Shown here in pieces: positions 37,336 through 46,146 of a DNA stretch of 64,000 bases. Where the stretch lies: the NCBI GenBank assembly GCA_018292915.2, contig JACVVK020000328.1, forward strand, positions 332,501-396,500, read 5' to 3'. This DNA is from Batillaria attramentaria (lineage: Eukaryota; Mollusca; Gastropoda; Batillariidae). The position numbers were made by a program, and so were the translations under genes. The notes beneath the pieces are model-generated. The model ran no database searches. It saw only the letters and a program-made list of their open reading frames with translations, and was not told where the DNA came from. Within the stretch, counting starts at the first letter, position 1, and each line of letters begins with the position of its first letter.

Positions 37336-38061
37336 TCTGTCTGTCTGTCTCCAAAATGGTCCACGATAAACGGACTGGTTAAAATGTAGAAACGATGCAC
37401 ATACCGTTATTTCACTTTTTTTTTTTTTTTGGAGGGGGGGGGGGGGGCTTGCATCATGCATGAATAGTGGAAAAGGTGTGCTATTGTCATGGGCTGTCCC
37501 AAGAAACGGGGGAATGTGGGGGGTTAGACATTTGACTGTACAATCTAAAATCCTTTTATTTATTTCTAGAGCATGCATGGTCTCCGCCCAAACTTTCTGG
37601 AGACAATGGTTATTTCTGGTGCAATAAGGAAGTTTTTTGCGCGTGACGCTACGTTGTGGCTGTGACACACCTCTTGTTGACTGCCATCGCAAGCGGGTTG
37701 ATATCATTCACGAGGACGAATATATTGAGTTGGTATGATGATCATGTCGGTGTAGCCTGCTCTTACACTGCCTGGTTTAATAGGAGTTGTACGTGGAACG
37801 TTGTATGTGCTTACCACCTCGACTGAATGTAGAGTGCCGCATTGAGTTCGCGTGTCAGTAATGCCTGGGTAGAGGTAACACATCCTACCCACAAGGACAC
37901 ACAAATTCCCTTGTAGACGAGTTTCGTGTACGGCTATTGAAGCGAGTGGCTGTGCACTATATTTACATCAGGTCAAAGCCAACGCGTCGTGATTCCCAAC
38001 CAGTCGCCAACACGAACACACGGGACGAGGGAAGTAAAACAGTGTTAGGCTGATTAGAGTG

Positions 38062-38067
38062 TATAAA
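38062..38067 (+). promoter_or_regulatory. TATA-like element, gene C
   Basis: TATAAA 122 bp before the ATG, conserved at 39807-39812 in gene D. Gene E has TATATA at 53236. Position is plausible but no start-site evidence exists. Confidence 0.3.
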
Positions 38068-38188
38068 CATAAAACAAAGATTCAGGATGAGAATACGCCG
38101 GTTATAGTTTTCAGCAGGAAGATGCGACGTGTTCGAAACTCTAGGAGGATAGACACAGCACATGTGTTACTGGGTCGGTAGTTTCAAC

Positions 38189-38252
38189 ATGAGTGTATTA
38201 CGAGTATGTTGGCTTGTCGCTGCCGGGATTACACTGTTTGTCGGCTGTTCAG
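38189..38252 (+). CDS. Gene C exon 1: signal peptide
   Basis: MSVLRVCWLVAAGITLFVGC followed by S; donor TTCAG|GTATGT, phase 1. Differs from the gene D leader at two residues. Confidence 0.7.
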
Positions 38253-38330
38253 GTATGTTCTGTTTACGTAACTCGAGGCAATAACCTGGAACACTATCAA
38301 TGTTACTGTCGCTCCAATCAGACCAAACGC

Positions 38331-38513
38331 GGGGTGGGTGGGTGGGTGTTTGGGAGATTAACGTCCTATTAAACCACATACGGATGATATCAAAGACGGG
38401 GCAACAAGAAAAAAGCCAGCACAAGTATTTGGCCCCAGTCGGCGGGATTCGAACTCACGACCCGAGCATTGAGAGTCCAACGCTCTACTATTCGGCCACC
38501 CCGGCTCCCCCAA
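38331..38513 (-). mobile_element. Complete tRNA-derived SINE with target duplication
   Basis: The minus strand begins GGAGCCGGGGTGGCCGAATA, with A box TGGCCGAATAGTAGAG and B box GTGAGTTCGAATCCC, then a CTGGGGCCAAATAC body and a (CACC)n tail. ACCAAACGC flanks both sides (38322-38330, 38514-38522). The duplicate locus near 40051 lacks it, so it inserted after the C/D duplication or was lost from D. Confidence 0.9.
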
Positions 38514-38715
38514 ACCAAACGCAAAAAGAAACAAGACAAAATAAACAGATCAGTTCGAATATTTGGTGGACAACTCGTGCATCCAACTGACAACTTTTGT
38601 ATTGGACACGATAATTATAAGCCCATAAGATGAACACGGCACCTTGTTCTGTAAATGATTTGCTACTTGTCTTAAGTACGCAGAACCATTATCAAACAGT
38701 GTTTATGTTGTTCAG

Positions 38716-38991
38716 ATGGTCTTTCAAACGACAACATCCACATCACTGGACCGGAATCGTTCATCACTGATGGATCCAGGAGTCTGACACTTACATGTCT
38801 TGCTACAGACGCTGACCCGGGAACGGTATACAGCTGGGCTCCCGCAAGTTTCATGTGTGTAAACTACAGTCAGAACAGCGGGAACTGTACTCTCACACCC
38901 AGGCTGGACCAGGACAACACAACAATTGTTTGTACTGCAATATCCTCCCAGGGGCAAACATCACAGGCTCGCTACACATTCAATCTGAAAT
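38716..38991 (+). CDS. Gene C exon 2: Ig domain type 2
   Basis: 92 residues starting DGLSNDNIHITGPESFITDG with LTLTC, YSWAP and IVCTAIS; open and with intact splice sites. About 12 residues differ from gene D exon 2, mostly in the second half. Confidence 0.75.
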
Positions 38992-39281
38992 GTAAGTGGA
39001 ACTGATAACGGTAACAGAAAATCATTGGTATAACTATAACGTTTAAAGTTCAGGCCATGAAAGTTATATATGTAGAAAAGGAAATACGATGTAAACCACA
39101 AAGGCATACTACATCTATCATAAATAAATCAAGCGATGCTTCTATTTTATCTGACTGAAATTGTCCCATATCCGCCACACACCGCACCGGCGATCACCAC
39201 ATCCAGACATGCTAATGTTCTCATGGTCGGTGACACCGTGACGTGTACAGTACAGGGTGGCAAGCCGGTCGTCACAGCCGT

Positions 39282-39282
39282 T

Positions 39283-39372
<90 letters not shown>
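39282..39372. repeat. (TTG)n(TG)n tract at the duplication breakpoint
   Basis: It interrupts the gene C type 3 Ig exon in mid-codon and directly precedes the second duplication unit. Confidence 0.9.
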
Positions 39373-39375
<3 letters not shown>

Positions 39376-39806
39376 GCACGTTAAAAGTAACGCTACGTTG
39401 TGGCCGTGACACACCTCTTGTTGACTGCCGTCGCAAGCGGGTTGATATCATTCACGAGGACGAATATATTGAGTTGGTATGATGATCATGTCGGTGTAGC
39501 CTGCTCTTACACTGCCTGGTTTAATAGGAGTTGTACGTGGAACGTTGTATGTGCTTACCACCTCAACTGAATATAGAGTGCCGCATTGAGTTCGCGTGTC
39601 AGTAATGCCTGGGTAGACGTAACACATCCTACCCACAAGGACACACAAATTCACTTGTAGACGAGTTTCGTGTACGGCTATTGAAGCGAGTGGCTGTGCA
39701 CTATATTTACATCAGGTCAAAGCCAACGCGTCGTGATTCCCAACCAGTCGCCAACACGAACACACGGGACGAGGGAAGTAAAACAGTGTTAGGCTGATTA
39801 GAGTGT

Positions 39807-39812
39807 ATAAAC
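39807..39812 (+). promoter_or_regulatory. TATA-like element, gene D
   Basis: TATAAA 123 bp upstream of the ATG, in the same context as in gene C. Confidence 0.3.
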
Positions 39813-39929
39813 ATAAAACAAAGATTCAGGATGTGAATACGCCGGTTATAGTTTTCAGCAGGAAGATGCGACGTGTTGGAAACTCTAGCAAGGACAAATA
39901 GAGCGTGTTACTGGGTTAGTAGTTTCAAT

Positions 39930-39993
39930 ATGAGTGTAATACGAGTATGTTGGCTTGTCGCTGCCGGGATTACACTGCTCGTCGGCTGTTCAG
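39930..39993 (+). CDS. Gene D exon 1: signal peptide
   Basis: MSVIRVCWLVAAGITLLVGC followed by S; donor TTCAG|GTATGT. Confidence 0.75.
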
Positions 39994-42660
39994 GTATGTT
40001 CTGTTTACGTAACTCGAGGCAATAACCTGAAACACTATCAATGTCACTGTCCGAAAGTTTAGTCGCCCCAGTCAAAGTAAATGCAAAAAGAAAACAAGAC
40101 AAAACGAACAGATCAATTACGAATATAATATGTGGGACCACTCGTGCATTGAACTGACGATTTTTGCAATGGCACAATAATTATAAGTATAAACCCATGT
40201 GATGAAAACGGGACCCTGCTCTGTAATCTGAAATGAATTGCTACTTGTCTCAACTACGCAGAACCATTATCAAACAGTGTTTTTGTTGTTTAGTTGGTCT
40301 TTCAAATGACAACATCCACATCACGGGACCGGAATCGTTCATCACTGATGGATCCAGGAACCTGACACTTACATGTCTCGCTACAGACGCTGACCCGGGA
40401 ACGGTATACAGCTGGGCTCCCGCAAGTTTTACGTGCGTAGACTACATTCAGAACAGCGGGACCTGTACTCTCATACCCAGGCTGGACCAGGACAACACTA
40501 CCTTCATTTGTACTGCAATATCCTCCCAGGGACGAGCATCACAGGCTAGCTACACATTCAATCTGAAATGTAAGTGGCACCCTTAGCATATATTAGTTAC
40601 CGATACTGAAAATGACTGGTATGATTATATCGTTTGAAATTCAAACTCGTAAAACAAAATAATGAAAGTTATTGATATGTTGAGAAAATAAGAGTGCGAG
40701 CTTGGTTTGTTGCAGTCAGTTGTTGTTGTTAAATGAAAGAAGAAAAAAAAAAGTATGACAGCTGAAATAGAAAAGGAAACGGTAATGACTGCGAAGTGGT
40801 TATAAGTTAAGCAAATAAAAGCGACATAAAAGGGACAGAAGCCACTTAGCTTTCACAAAGGACGGCACGGGTCAACGTTTCGGCTGTCGCATTCCTCAGG
40901 ACATAAACAAATGGGACTTTAACAAACAAAAGGTAACTCTTCTGACATTCTGACATACACGGCGCGGGAATAAAATAAAATAAAATAAAATAAAATAAAA
41001 TAAAATAATTTTTTTTTTAAATTAATAAAACGGTGGGGGAGAAAAGGACAAGAAAACTATAGTTAAAACACCACAACGCCCATCCTTTGGTGACAGAAGA
41101 CCGTGGACTGTGTGTGAAAAACGTTCATGAGGGTTAATTATATTATGGTTTCTCGTTTAAACCACCCGGGGCTTGGATGCCCAGGCGCTGAATAATGTGA
41201 GTCTCCATAACTCGTCTGTCTGAGGCGTGCATAAGCCACAGGCCCGTGACTGACATATTTAAGACGGAATGGTCTGCAGAGTTGAAATGCACGGCAACAG
41301 GTTTCATTCTGTGTTTGGTGTCGGATATGACAGCTGAATTTGCCGTATTGCCGGATGTTAATTTGTACTCTTTAAAAATCCTAAATTGATTGAACATAGA
41401 TAATCTTATATCTACGTTTCTATTGTTTCAGATCCGCCACAAATCCCACCGACGATCACCACATCCACAAAGGACAATTTAGTCTTTGTCGGTGACACCT
41501 TGACCTGTACAGTACACGGCGGCAAGCCACTCGTCACAGCCGTACACATCAATTGTACTAATCTACAGCTGAAAAGTACTGCTAGTACAACTGCCAATAC
41601 CTATGTGTCAAGTTCTGTGACCATCAGCACGTTACAGACTACAGACGACAACACGACGTGCTACTGTTGGGCCACTTGGGAACCTGAGCCTGGTCTATAC
41701 ACTCTCACAGGTCAGGTGTCGGTCCAGACTGGAGGTGAGATCATTTCAACAGTTAGGGAATAATTAAGATGGAAGCACTTGAGGCTTATTTGTAAGGGTT
41801 TAAAACTAACAATTTAAAACTTACTTTTCCAACTTATGTCATTTAAAACTTACTTTTCCACAGTCAGTTTTGATGCTATTGAATCATTGTATATATTATA
41901 TGTAGCACAGTTTTGTTCACCTGATATTTTTTACATTTATAATAATTCTTATCTATTCCAAACCCTGCATGAATCCCTTGTCTCACTTGTTTCAGACAAA
42001 GCGGAAGTGCACAACTTCACTGTTAACCAACACCCTCACTCTGACACAGTTACCGAGGGTGACACAAGTGTAACCTTTATTTGTAAGGCATCTGGTTATC
42101 CTACTCCGACCCTTCGCATTAGTTTCGGATCGACACAAGTGTCACAAAGTGAACAGGCATCAGCTGACAAGATCATCTCAGAGACTGTTCTGACCTACAC
42201 TATCCCTCGTGTACACTGCGACGACAAGGGAAATTACACCTGCACCGCAGACAACGGTTTCACCGGAGCGGCTTCCGTGTCTGTCCAGCTAAATATGAAG
42301 AGCTGTGGTATAAAGTCTTTTTTAAATCAAATTTCAGGGAGCTAGGCTGGTAAAATCCATCAACGCCTGAAGCAGTTATTAAGAAACACCTAAGTATGAG
42401 AAAATACTGATGTAAAGTACAGTCATGCCAAAACTTTTGTCAAATACAATAACAGTGAGCTTTGGTTTGGTGAGAAACTTCAAGTCAAAGAAAAATAAAA
42501 AGTCACGTGTGTGCAAAACCGATTTCTATACGGAAATTAGAAGAATCATGTCGTTTTTGTAATCTTTTCTGTTTTGTTTCTTAAATCGTGTACAGTCAAA
42601 CCTGTCTAAGGGAGAAAGAGATCGATGGGGGCGCATTACGGAGTGCAAACGATATAGGCG

Positions 42661-42710
<50 letters not shown>

Positions 42711-44197
42711 AATTGTTTTTTAATATGTACAGATGAAGACCTACCCGTGGCAGCCATAGTGGGAGGTGTTTTAGGCGTGCTCCTGGTGCTGACTACATCT
42801 GCTCTGGTCGGGGTTCTGATCTGGATGAAAAGAAGTAAATCCCCCCCCCCCCCCTCTCGCTCTCTCTCTCTTGAAACCATTTTGACGATTAAGAAAACAG
42901 AAATAGTTCTGTTTTAGTAGAAAAGATTATCTCAATGATTTGAGCTGGTTGAAACTGTGATAAATATTCTGCCGGGATGCCCAGTGAAAGGAAACGGAAA
43001 TACTTCTCCAAGACCCCGTGCACGGTTGGGTGTTGCTAAGAATCATACTTGCTCTTTTATGTCGCCTGTATCGTATATTATAAACTAATCATACCGTATG
43101 TTCAAACTTTATCATTCTACACCACAGTATATGTGATGGATCAAGAAAATGCATTGAGGTTGCTGTCAACTGTAGGTTTTGTTCTCTTGCGTCACGCTAG
43201 GAAAACATTTATAATAATAATAATAATGAGCATTGTATAGGCGCTTTACCCAATTGAATCAGCTCAAAGCGCCGCGAACTGAACCCCTACACGCACGCTC
43301 ACGTGAATCACACGCATTCTCTCACACGCTGGACATAAACACATTGCAATCACATGGTGTGAAGGGTCAGCTCAGGTATTTAAATTTCGGAATTGCATTT
43401 ATTTTTCAAATTTGGTGCACTGAACATTTCTGAAAGAACCACTAATCTGACAACCACTGTTTTGAGACAATGAATCACTGCCCACTGCCTATTATTACAA
43501 CAGATCCCAGATACGAAAAGCCACTACCTAGACGTGAGAGGAAATCAGACGCCTACACTGGCCTACATCCACCAGATAACAACACAGACCGACAGTCTAC
43601 AGCTGGCATTGTCAATCCCCAACTACAGGCAGAACTGGATGAGTCGGATCGTCTTCATAGTTACCAAAACGTACTCTCATCGCCAGACAACACGTACGAC
43701 CCGCTACAGATGACAGAAAGACAGAACACTGCCGTCTACACGGAGCTCCGCTCCACAGGTCCCGGGGGGAGGGAAACAGGTAAGATTTTCTAGTACCTGA
43801 AAAATACAAATAAAGAGAGTACTTTTATTTTCGTATTATGCGTCATTGTCATGTAAACATTGCGTTAATGTATCAACAATCATGGGATAATGTCTCTCAC
43901 AGCATTATCCTCCTTGTCTGCTCTTGTGTGTGTGTGTGTTTGGGGGGTGGGGGTATATCGTCTGTAACTGCCACCACTTTAGAATAAATTCCATGGTCCA
44001 AAACATGCCCAGCCGAGGATGGAACGTTTGTTGGAGTTGTCACGGACAAATCACGCATCTAGCCCAGTAATGACCGTCTAGAAGTTTTAGCTCCTATTGT
44101 ACACATGGCCAGTATAAATCGAATATCACTTACCGCTTTTATATATTTGTCAGATACAGATGGTTATGAACTGACTGCAATGTCCAGCCGACGCTGA
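39930..44197 (+). CDS. Gene D: IgSF type I receptor, three Ig domains, multi-tyrosine tail, 458 aa (spliced)
   Basis: The model joins 39930-39993, 40294-40569, 41432-41734, 41996-42307, 42733-42834, 43504-43779 and 44154-44197; every junction is GT/AG and phase 1. Residues 1-21 are a signal peptide; Ig types 2, 3 and 4 are at 22-113, 114-214 and 215-318; the TM helix is 324-349 followed by MKR. The tail has Y356 (YEKP), Y370 (YTGL), Y406 (YQNV), Y417 (YDPL), Y431 (YTEL) and Y449 (YELT). Y406/Y417 is ITAM-like (YxxV-x7-YxxL), and YQN fits a Grb2-SH2 site. Likely a membrane receptor signalling by tyrosine phosphorylation; the ligand is unknown. Compared with gene B it lacks the type 1 domain. 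Gene E is its paralog of identical length. Confidence 0.85.
40294..40569 (+). CDS. Gene D exon 2: Ig domain type 2
   Basis: 92 residues, GLSNDNIHITGPESFITDG, LTLTCLATD, YSWAP, FICTAIS. Acceptor TTTAG, donor AAAT|GTAAGT. Confidence 0.85.
40870..40902 (-). ncRNA. Minimal hammerhead-ribozyme-like motif of a Penelope-like element
   Basis: The minus strand reads GTC-CTGAGGA, a short GC stem, then GAAA-CG-TT-GAC. CUGANGA and GAAA cores are present and GTC/GAC can pair as stem I. The layout is the same as at 20436-20474. It lies about 240 bp downstream of the Penelope-like endonuclease remnant on the same strand, as expected for the 3' end of such an element. Confidence 0.55.
40976..41005. repeat. 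(TAAAA)n run
   Basis: Pentanucleotide repeat within the Penelope-like remnant. Confidence 0.9.
41143..41397 (-). pseudogene. Penelope-like element remnant: C-terminus of GIY-YIG endonuclease region
   Basis: The minus-strand frame of 84 codons contains KPVAVHFNSADHSVLNMSV and ends with QRLGIQAPGGLNEKP. This matches the C-terminal pattern I know for Penelope-like proteins (PVAxHFN-x-x-x-HS, then LGT-x-x-P-x-GLN). The reverse transcriptase and GIY-YIG core are missing. It sits in gene D intron 2 in antisense orientation, ending near the next exon. Confidence 0.75.
41432..41734 (+). CDS. Gene D exon 3: Ig domain type 3
   Basis: 101 residues, DPPQIPPTITTSTKDN, LTCTVHGGKPLVTAVHINC, SSSVTISTLQTTDD and CYCWATWEPEPG. 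Donor GGAG|GTGAGA. Confidence 0.85.
41996..42307 (+). CDS. Gene D exon 4: Ig domain type 4
   Basis: 104 residues with DKAEVHNFTVNQHPHSDTV, VTFICKASGYPTPTLRISF and HCDDKGNYTCTADNGFTG, an I-set-like fold lacking the core Trp. Acceptor TTTCAG, donor TGTG|GTATAA. Confidence 0.85.
42591..42625. mobile_element. Solo end of a pogo/Tigger-like MITE
   Basis: TA followed by CAGTCAAACCTGTCTAAGG matches the left end of the element at 44888-45066, but no partner end is seen before the (CA)n tract at 42663. Confidence 0.5.
42663..42708. repeat. (CA)n microsatellite
   Basis: Dinucleotide tract 24 bp before the gene D TM exon acceptor. Confidence 0.95.
42733..42834 (+). CDS. Gene D exon 5: transmembrane segment
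   Basis: 34 residues, helix VAAIVGGVLGVLLVLTTSAL to VGVLIW, then MKR. Donor AGAA|GTAAAT is followed by a C-run and (CT)n. Confidence 0.85.
43236..43340. repeat. Dispersed repeat block shared with 27625-27715
   Basis: Both contain TAGGCGCTTTACCCAATT, CAAAGCGCCGCGAACTG and ACACGCACGCTCACGT after an (ATA)n run; probably a transposable element fragment. Confidence 0.55.
43504..43779 (+). CDS. Gene D exon 6: cytoplasmic tail
   Basis: 92 residues: DPRYEKPLPRRERKSDAYTG, then LHSYQNVLSSPDNTYDPLQM and TAVYTELRSTGPGGRETG. Five tyrosines, three of YxxL type. Donor ACAG|GTAAGA. Confidence 0.85.
44154..44197 (+). CDS. Gene D exon 7: C-terminal exon
   Basis: DTDGYELTAMSSRR then TGA. The counterpart in gene E (DADGYELTVVSSRR) differs at three residues, so this short tail is conserved. 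Confidence 0.8.
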
Positions 44198-44248
44198 TCT
44201 TGTCCCTTCTGATCCCGTTGGTGTGTATAGACTAGAAGTGTCCATCAC

Positions 44249-44455
44249 ATGTTGATACTTACATCAGTGTTACAAAGGTGTAAGCCAGTGAAAACAGTTT
44301 GGTGGAGACGTGTTCTAAGCACCCTAGCTGACACAGATGTTATAGGGGACGATGAATTACAGAAAAGTATCATGAACAAACTGAACACCACCAGGAAATC
44401 TCCACGTCCTTCAGTAAGCAGGAAGAAACTGGTGTCTTACAGTCGCCGCCCATGA
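44249..44455 (+). other. Open frame in the gene D 3' region
   Basis: A 68-codon frame ends in a protein-like basic stretch (DDELQKSIMNKLNTTRK, then RKKLVSYSRRP). It may be a 3'-UTR frame or an alternative exon. It has no counterpart that I recognise in gene E. Confidence 0.25.
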
Positions 44456-44781
44456 CCCGGGCCACTGAGCATGATACTTCCCGTAATTGTCTTTTTATGT
44501 GACGACATGGCCCCTACAAAGTGGCGTCAAGTAACTGTTAATCTTACCTGGGGGCGGCCCCTTTGATCTGGCCAGCAAGTGCATGGAAGGCCAGCTGAAA
44601 ACTGACCGGGTGGCTGACATGGTCGCGGTTATCTTGGTGTTACAGTCACCAACGGCATCAAAGGATATTGAAGTTGCTTAATTTTGTTTGACGATAATTC
44701 GGCTATAAAAAAAATGTAATTGTGTATCTGATTTCCCAGTGTAGGTTTTTGTTTTTCTATTGACTTTGCAAAATTCTTGAA

Positions 44782-44786
44782 AATAA

Positions 44787-44787
<1 letters not shown>
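44782..44787 (+). promoter_or_regulatory. Possible polyadenylation signal, gene D
   Basis: AATAAA about 585 bp after the stop codon, followed at once by a (TG)n tract. Confidence 0.4.

Positions 44788-44788
<1 letters not shown>

Positions 44789-44839
<51 letters not shown>
44789..44839. repeat. (TG)n microsatellite
   Basis: Dinucleotide tract downstream of gene D. Confidence 0.95.
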
Positions 44840-44841
<2 letters not shown>

Positions 44842-44887
44842 CGCTTCAGTGAACTGAGGGTTTCTGTTATACTTCCCTGTACATGTA

Positions 44888-45066
44888 CAGTCAAACCTGC
44901 GTAAGGCGGTCACCCAAGGGACCGGACCAAACTGACCGCCTTAGACAGGTGACCGGGGTTATCCAGGGTGGCATGTTAACAGCTAACATGTCAGGGGATC
45001 CTCAGGGGTGACCAGGTTAGACAGTGGCATAGCTTATACAGGTGACCGCCTTGGCAGGTTCGACTG
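44888..45066. mobile_element. Short pogo/Tigger-like MITE, 179 bp
   Basis: The ends CAGTC(A/G)AACCTG(C)(C/G)(T/A)AAGGCGGTCAC are inverted, and TA flanks both sides. The interior has a palindromic GTTAACAGCTAACATG and GGTGACC repeats. Confidence 0.85.
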
Positions 45067-45068
45067 TA

Positions 45069-45279
45069 GTTCATAATTATGTTTAGTCACATATATGTTG
45101 CACTTTCTTGCAGTTGTTCTTGAACTTCATTCCGTGTAGTGTTTGTGAGAATTTCTTTTGTACTGTATCCTCCATACCCCTAAAAGAGACAAAATAAAAT
45201 CTTGAATCTTGAGTTTTGAGTATTTTCTTGGTCTTTCTTAGTCAGTCCTAATCTCTCTCTCTCTCTCTCTCTCTCTGCT
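45069..45279. other. Possible LINE 3' tail
   Basis: Ends in AAAATAAAATCTTGAATCTTG, a repeated-tail style typical of CR1/L2 LINE 3' ends, followed by ordinary sequence and (CT)n. No coding content. Confidence 0.35.
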
Positions 45280-45584
45280 GCTGACCGCCGAGCCGATCGG
45301 ACGTGCCTTGTCCAGGCTCCGGTTTGCAGCCAACCGTATCGTACCTGGTGGAGTGCTGATGCCTTTCCTGGCTTCGTCTTTGAGTGCTCCTATATCATCT
45401 TGTGCTGTATTTTAGCTGCTGTGTCTTTGCAAGCATTCTTTTAAATACCATCGCTGGATTATTTCACCAATATTTATGGGAAAATGACATTAGTGGAATG
45501 ACGCTTGAACGGCAGCGGATACCACCCACATCTGCATCTATCAGTGCTTCACGGACTTTTCGTTTGGATACGCTGTGTTGTGCT

Positions 45585-45875
45585 CGGACATTGGCAGTTA
45601 CACCAGCAGTTTTGTAACGGATCCAGCTTCCTGATCTTGTGCTCCGTGAAAGTATTATCAGGTACGTTTTTGACATTTGCAATTTTCTGGGTCTATTTGT
45701 CTCTTCAGTCTGTGCCTAACTGTGTTTTCGTCGGACAGTGGCAGTTACACCAGCAGTTTTTGTAACGGATCCAACTTCCTGAACTTGTGCTCCGTGAAAG
45801 TATTTCCAGGTTCGTTTTTTGACATTTGCAATTTTCTGGTTTTATTTGTCTCTTCAGTCTGCTCCTCGACTGTAT
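45585..45875. repeat. Tandem ~146-bp duplication in the LINE 5' UTR
   Basis: Two units share GGCAGTTACACCAGCAGTTT, TTGTGCTCCGTGAAAGTATT, GACATTTGCAATTTTCTGG and TTGTCTCTTCAGTCTG. Monomer arrays in LINE 5' UTRs often act as promoters; that role is inferred. Confidence 0.85.
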
Positions 45876-46146
45876 TCATGTGGCCTACATTTCTTGCCGT
45901 GTTTATGACGTAACTGGCGTCAGCCAGCTTATCCCTTACCATCTCGCCTGCTCTCAGGATGGTCAAGCTATACCAGCTGTGTTGACTTTTGTGCTTGAGA
46001 CCACTTGAACGTCAAGAGAACTGTCTGGAGTGGCATCACTCCGTCACGCTCTAGTGCATCGCCGCTGGTGGTGTCAGACTGTTGTGTGCAAAGATGTGGT
46101 CATTTACAGAGTAAAGTGATCATGGAGACAACACCTTTCTTCAATA

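Larger units (their letters stand above)
37646..39281. repeat. Tandem duplication unit 1 (promoter, leader, Ig exon; pairs with 39390-41545)
   Basis: From CGCTACGTTGTGG onward the two units are nearly identical through the 5' flank and leader, then diverge somewhat in introns. Unit 1 stops inside its second Ig exon at a (TTG)n(TG)n tract (39282-39372), where unit 2 starts. Unit 1 contains a SINE missing from unit 2. Confidence 0.88.
38189..39281 (+). pseudogene. Gene C: truncated IgSF receptor fragment (5' end only)
   Basis: A leader exon (38189-38252), a complete Ig type 2 exon (38716-38991) and about 112 bp of an Ig type 3 exon (39170-39281) remain. The third exon has lost its acceptor AG (CAT instead of CAG) and its 3' half at the duplication breakpoint. 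No TM or tail follows before gene D starts. A transcript could at most make a secreted one-domain protein or splice into gene D exons, since all phases match. Confidence 0.75.

Noticed and set aside
38440..38513. tRNA gene on the minus strand
   Set aside because: Same reasoning; it lies inside a TSD-flanked SINE.
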